Part shown: positions 63,285 through 64,000 of the stretch, one piece after another | Numbering within the stretch: the stretch's first letter is position 1 | How the letters are laid out: each line of letters begins with the position of its first letter | Assembly: GCA_037783545.1 (NCBI GenBank) | Contig: JBBELK010001253.1 | Span: 1 to 64,000, forward strand | Length of the DNA: 64,000 nucleotides | Direction of reading: 5' to 3' | Source: Henricia sp. BOLD:AAB3569 | Lineage: Eukaryota > Echinodermata > Asteroidea > Spinulosida > Echinasteridae | Made by a program: the position numbers and the translations under genes | Notes under the pieces: model-generated | Told to the model about the DNA's origin: nothing | What the model saw: the letters and a program-made list of their open reading frames with translations, nothing else | Database searches by the model: none

Positions 63285-63425
63285 TACAGACCATATGAAA
63301 TAGCTGCCACCATGTAGGCTGACAATTTTCCCCTTGAGAACACATGCATGGTTAGTACATTTTGTGCTTACATAAAGCAATGTAAATAGCAAAAGTTGCC
63401 ATGCGGCTATTCGATATGTATATAT
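63285..63425. mobile_element. Diverged copy of the 148-bp MITE at 21905
   Basis: ACAGACCATATGAAATAGCTG...ACACATGCATGGTTAG...TTGTGCTTACATA...CTATTCGATA follows the word order of 21905-22052. Confidence 0.5.
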
Positions 63426-64000
63426 GCCTTATCTATTTATTGTTGAATTTAAGAGATCCCACCTTTTCGTAACAAATATGCACAATTATATTTTCCATGA
63501 TGATCAGTCAATTATGAACATCTTACATAATATTTCAGATTATAATATTTCATCCAAAATATAATATTTATATATAAATATAAATAACATGAAAATCCAC
63601 TATATATAATGTATACAATTTGTTGTTGTTGATTGATGCTTGGTAATTTAACAACATATTTAGTGCGTTATCTACGGGGTTATCTAAAGGTTTTGCTAAT
63701 AAAAGTAACATTTTATGAATGAAAACAAGACAAACATATATACATTGTTTCGTGTTTGTTGTATAAAAATGGTGCTCTTTTTTATTAACAGATTGGATGG
63801 GAGGGCTTTGTCAATGTTCGGCATTAAAACTTGCTAAGATGCTTAAACATCTCTTACATTTGCAATAACACTCTCTTAAATTCAGGTCACGATTTTTGTT
63901 TGTTTTTAGTTAAATAGTTCTTTAAAACCCTGCAAGTATTCTGTTTTGTACTAGGCTACCCGGTACATGTATCACTCGGAACAAGACAAGGCTTAATTCT
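63426..64000. other. No gene recognised
   Basis: Very AT-rich DNA (TATATAAATATAAATAA). Nothing supported. Confidence 0.4.

Overview
The window looks like repeat-dense nuclear DNA of a marine deuterostome invertebrate (echinoderm, hemichordate or amphioxus grade; I cannot place it more closely). It is AT-rich, has spliced genes with GT-AG introns, many copies of an ACATGTA word, MITE families with ends such as GGGGCCAATTTCATA, tRNA-derived SINEs, and animal mobile-element families. No rRNA, tRNA, CRISPR or bacterial operon structure was seen.

Layout. 0-4 kb: pieces of a plus-strand gene that resembles the C-terminal part of G2E3-like HECT ubiquitin ligases, among MITEs. 4-11 kb: intergenic DNA with MITEs, including two Harbinger-type insertions with 3-bp target duplications, and a SINE. 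11.4-16.6 kb: the 3' part of a minus-strand gene for an integrase-core (rve-like) protein, four exons with matching splice phases; one intron holds a decayed mariner-type transposon. 16.9-22 kb: a TTAA-flanked element, fold-back repeats and a large SalI-site minisatellite. 22.3-38.2 kb: a minus-strand, multi-exon gene with a recognisable start exon, an array of eight related 93-102-nt acidic exons all in phase 1-1, two copies of a 114-nt exon carrying a KRVRF motif, and downstream exons of a large uncharacterised invertebrate family (IHLPSCLTK and IPKVNR motifs). At least two frameshifts and one stop suggest it is decaying.

Inside an intron of that gene lies a plus-strand THAP-DDE transposase gene of ISL2EU/Harbinger type (exon 1 at 26.4 kb, exon 2 at 33.1-34.6 kb). 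Inside the transposase gene's own intron lies a 6.16-kb Polinton-like fossil (26774-32937) with terminal inverted repeats that fold into hairpins, a small zinc-finger ORF, a membrane-protein ORF, three paralogous capsid-like ORFs and only the N-terminal part of a protein-primed DNA polymerase. This is a three-level nest.

38-56 kb: minisatellites, a 5'-truncated LINE, several MITE families, and a dense nest of fold-back repeats at 49-52 kb, including a 667-bp near-perfect palindrome. 56.4-63.1 kb: a nearly full-length Ngaro (DIRS-order) retroelement fossil with split direct repeats (A1 - genes - B1 A2 B2), zinc-finger Gag-like, RT/RNase H, tyrosine recombinase and SGNH-hydrolase regions. The last 0.8 kb holds one MITE copy and nothing else I recognise.
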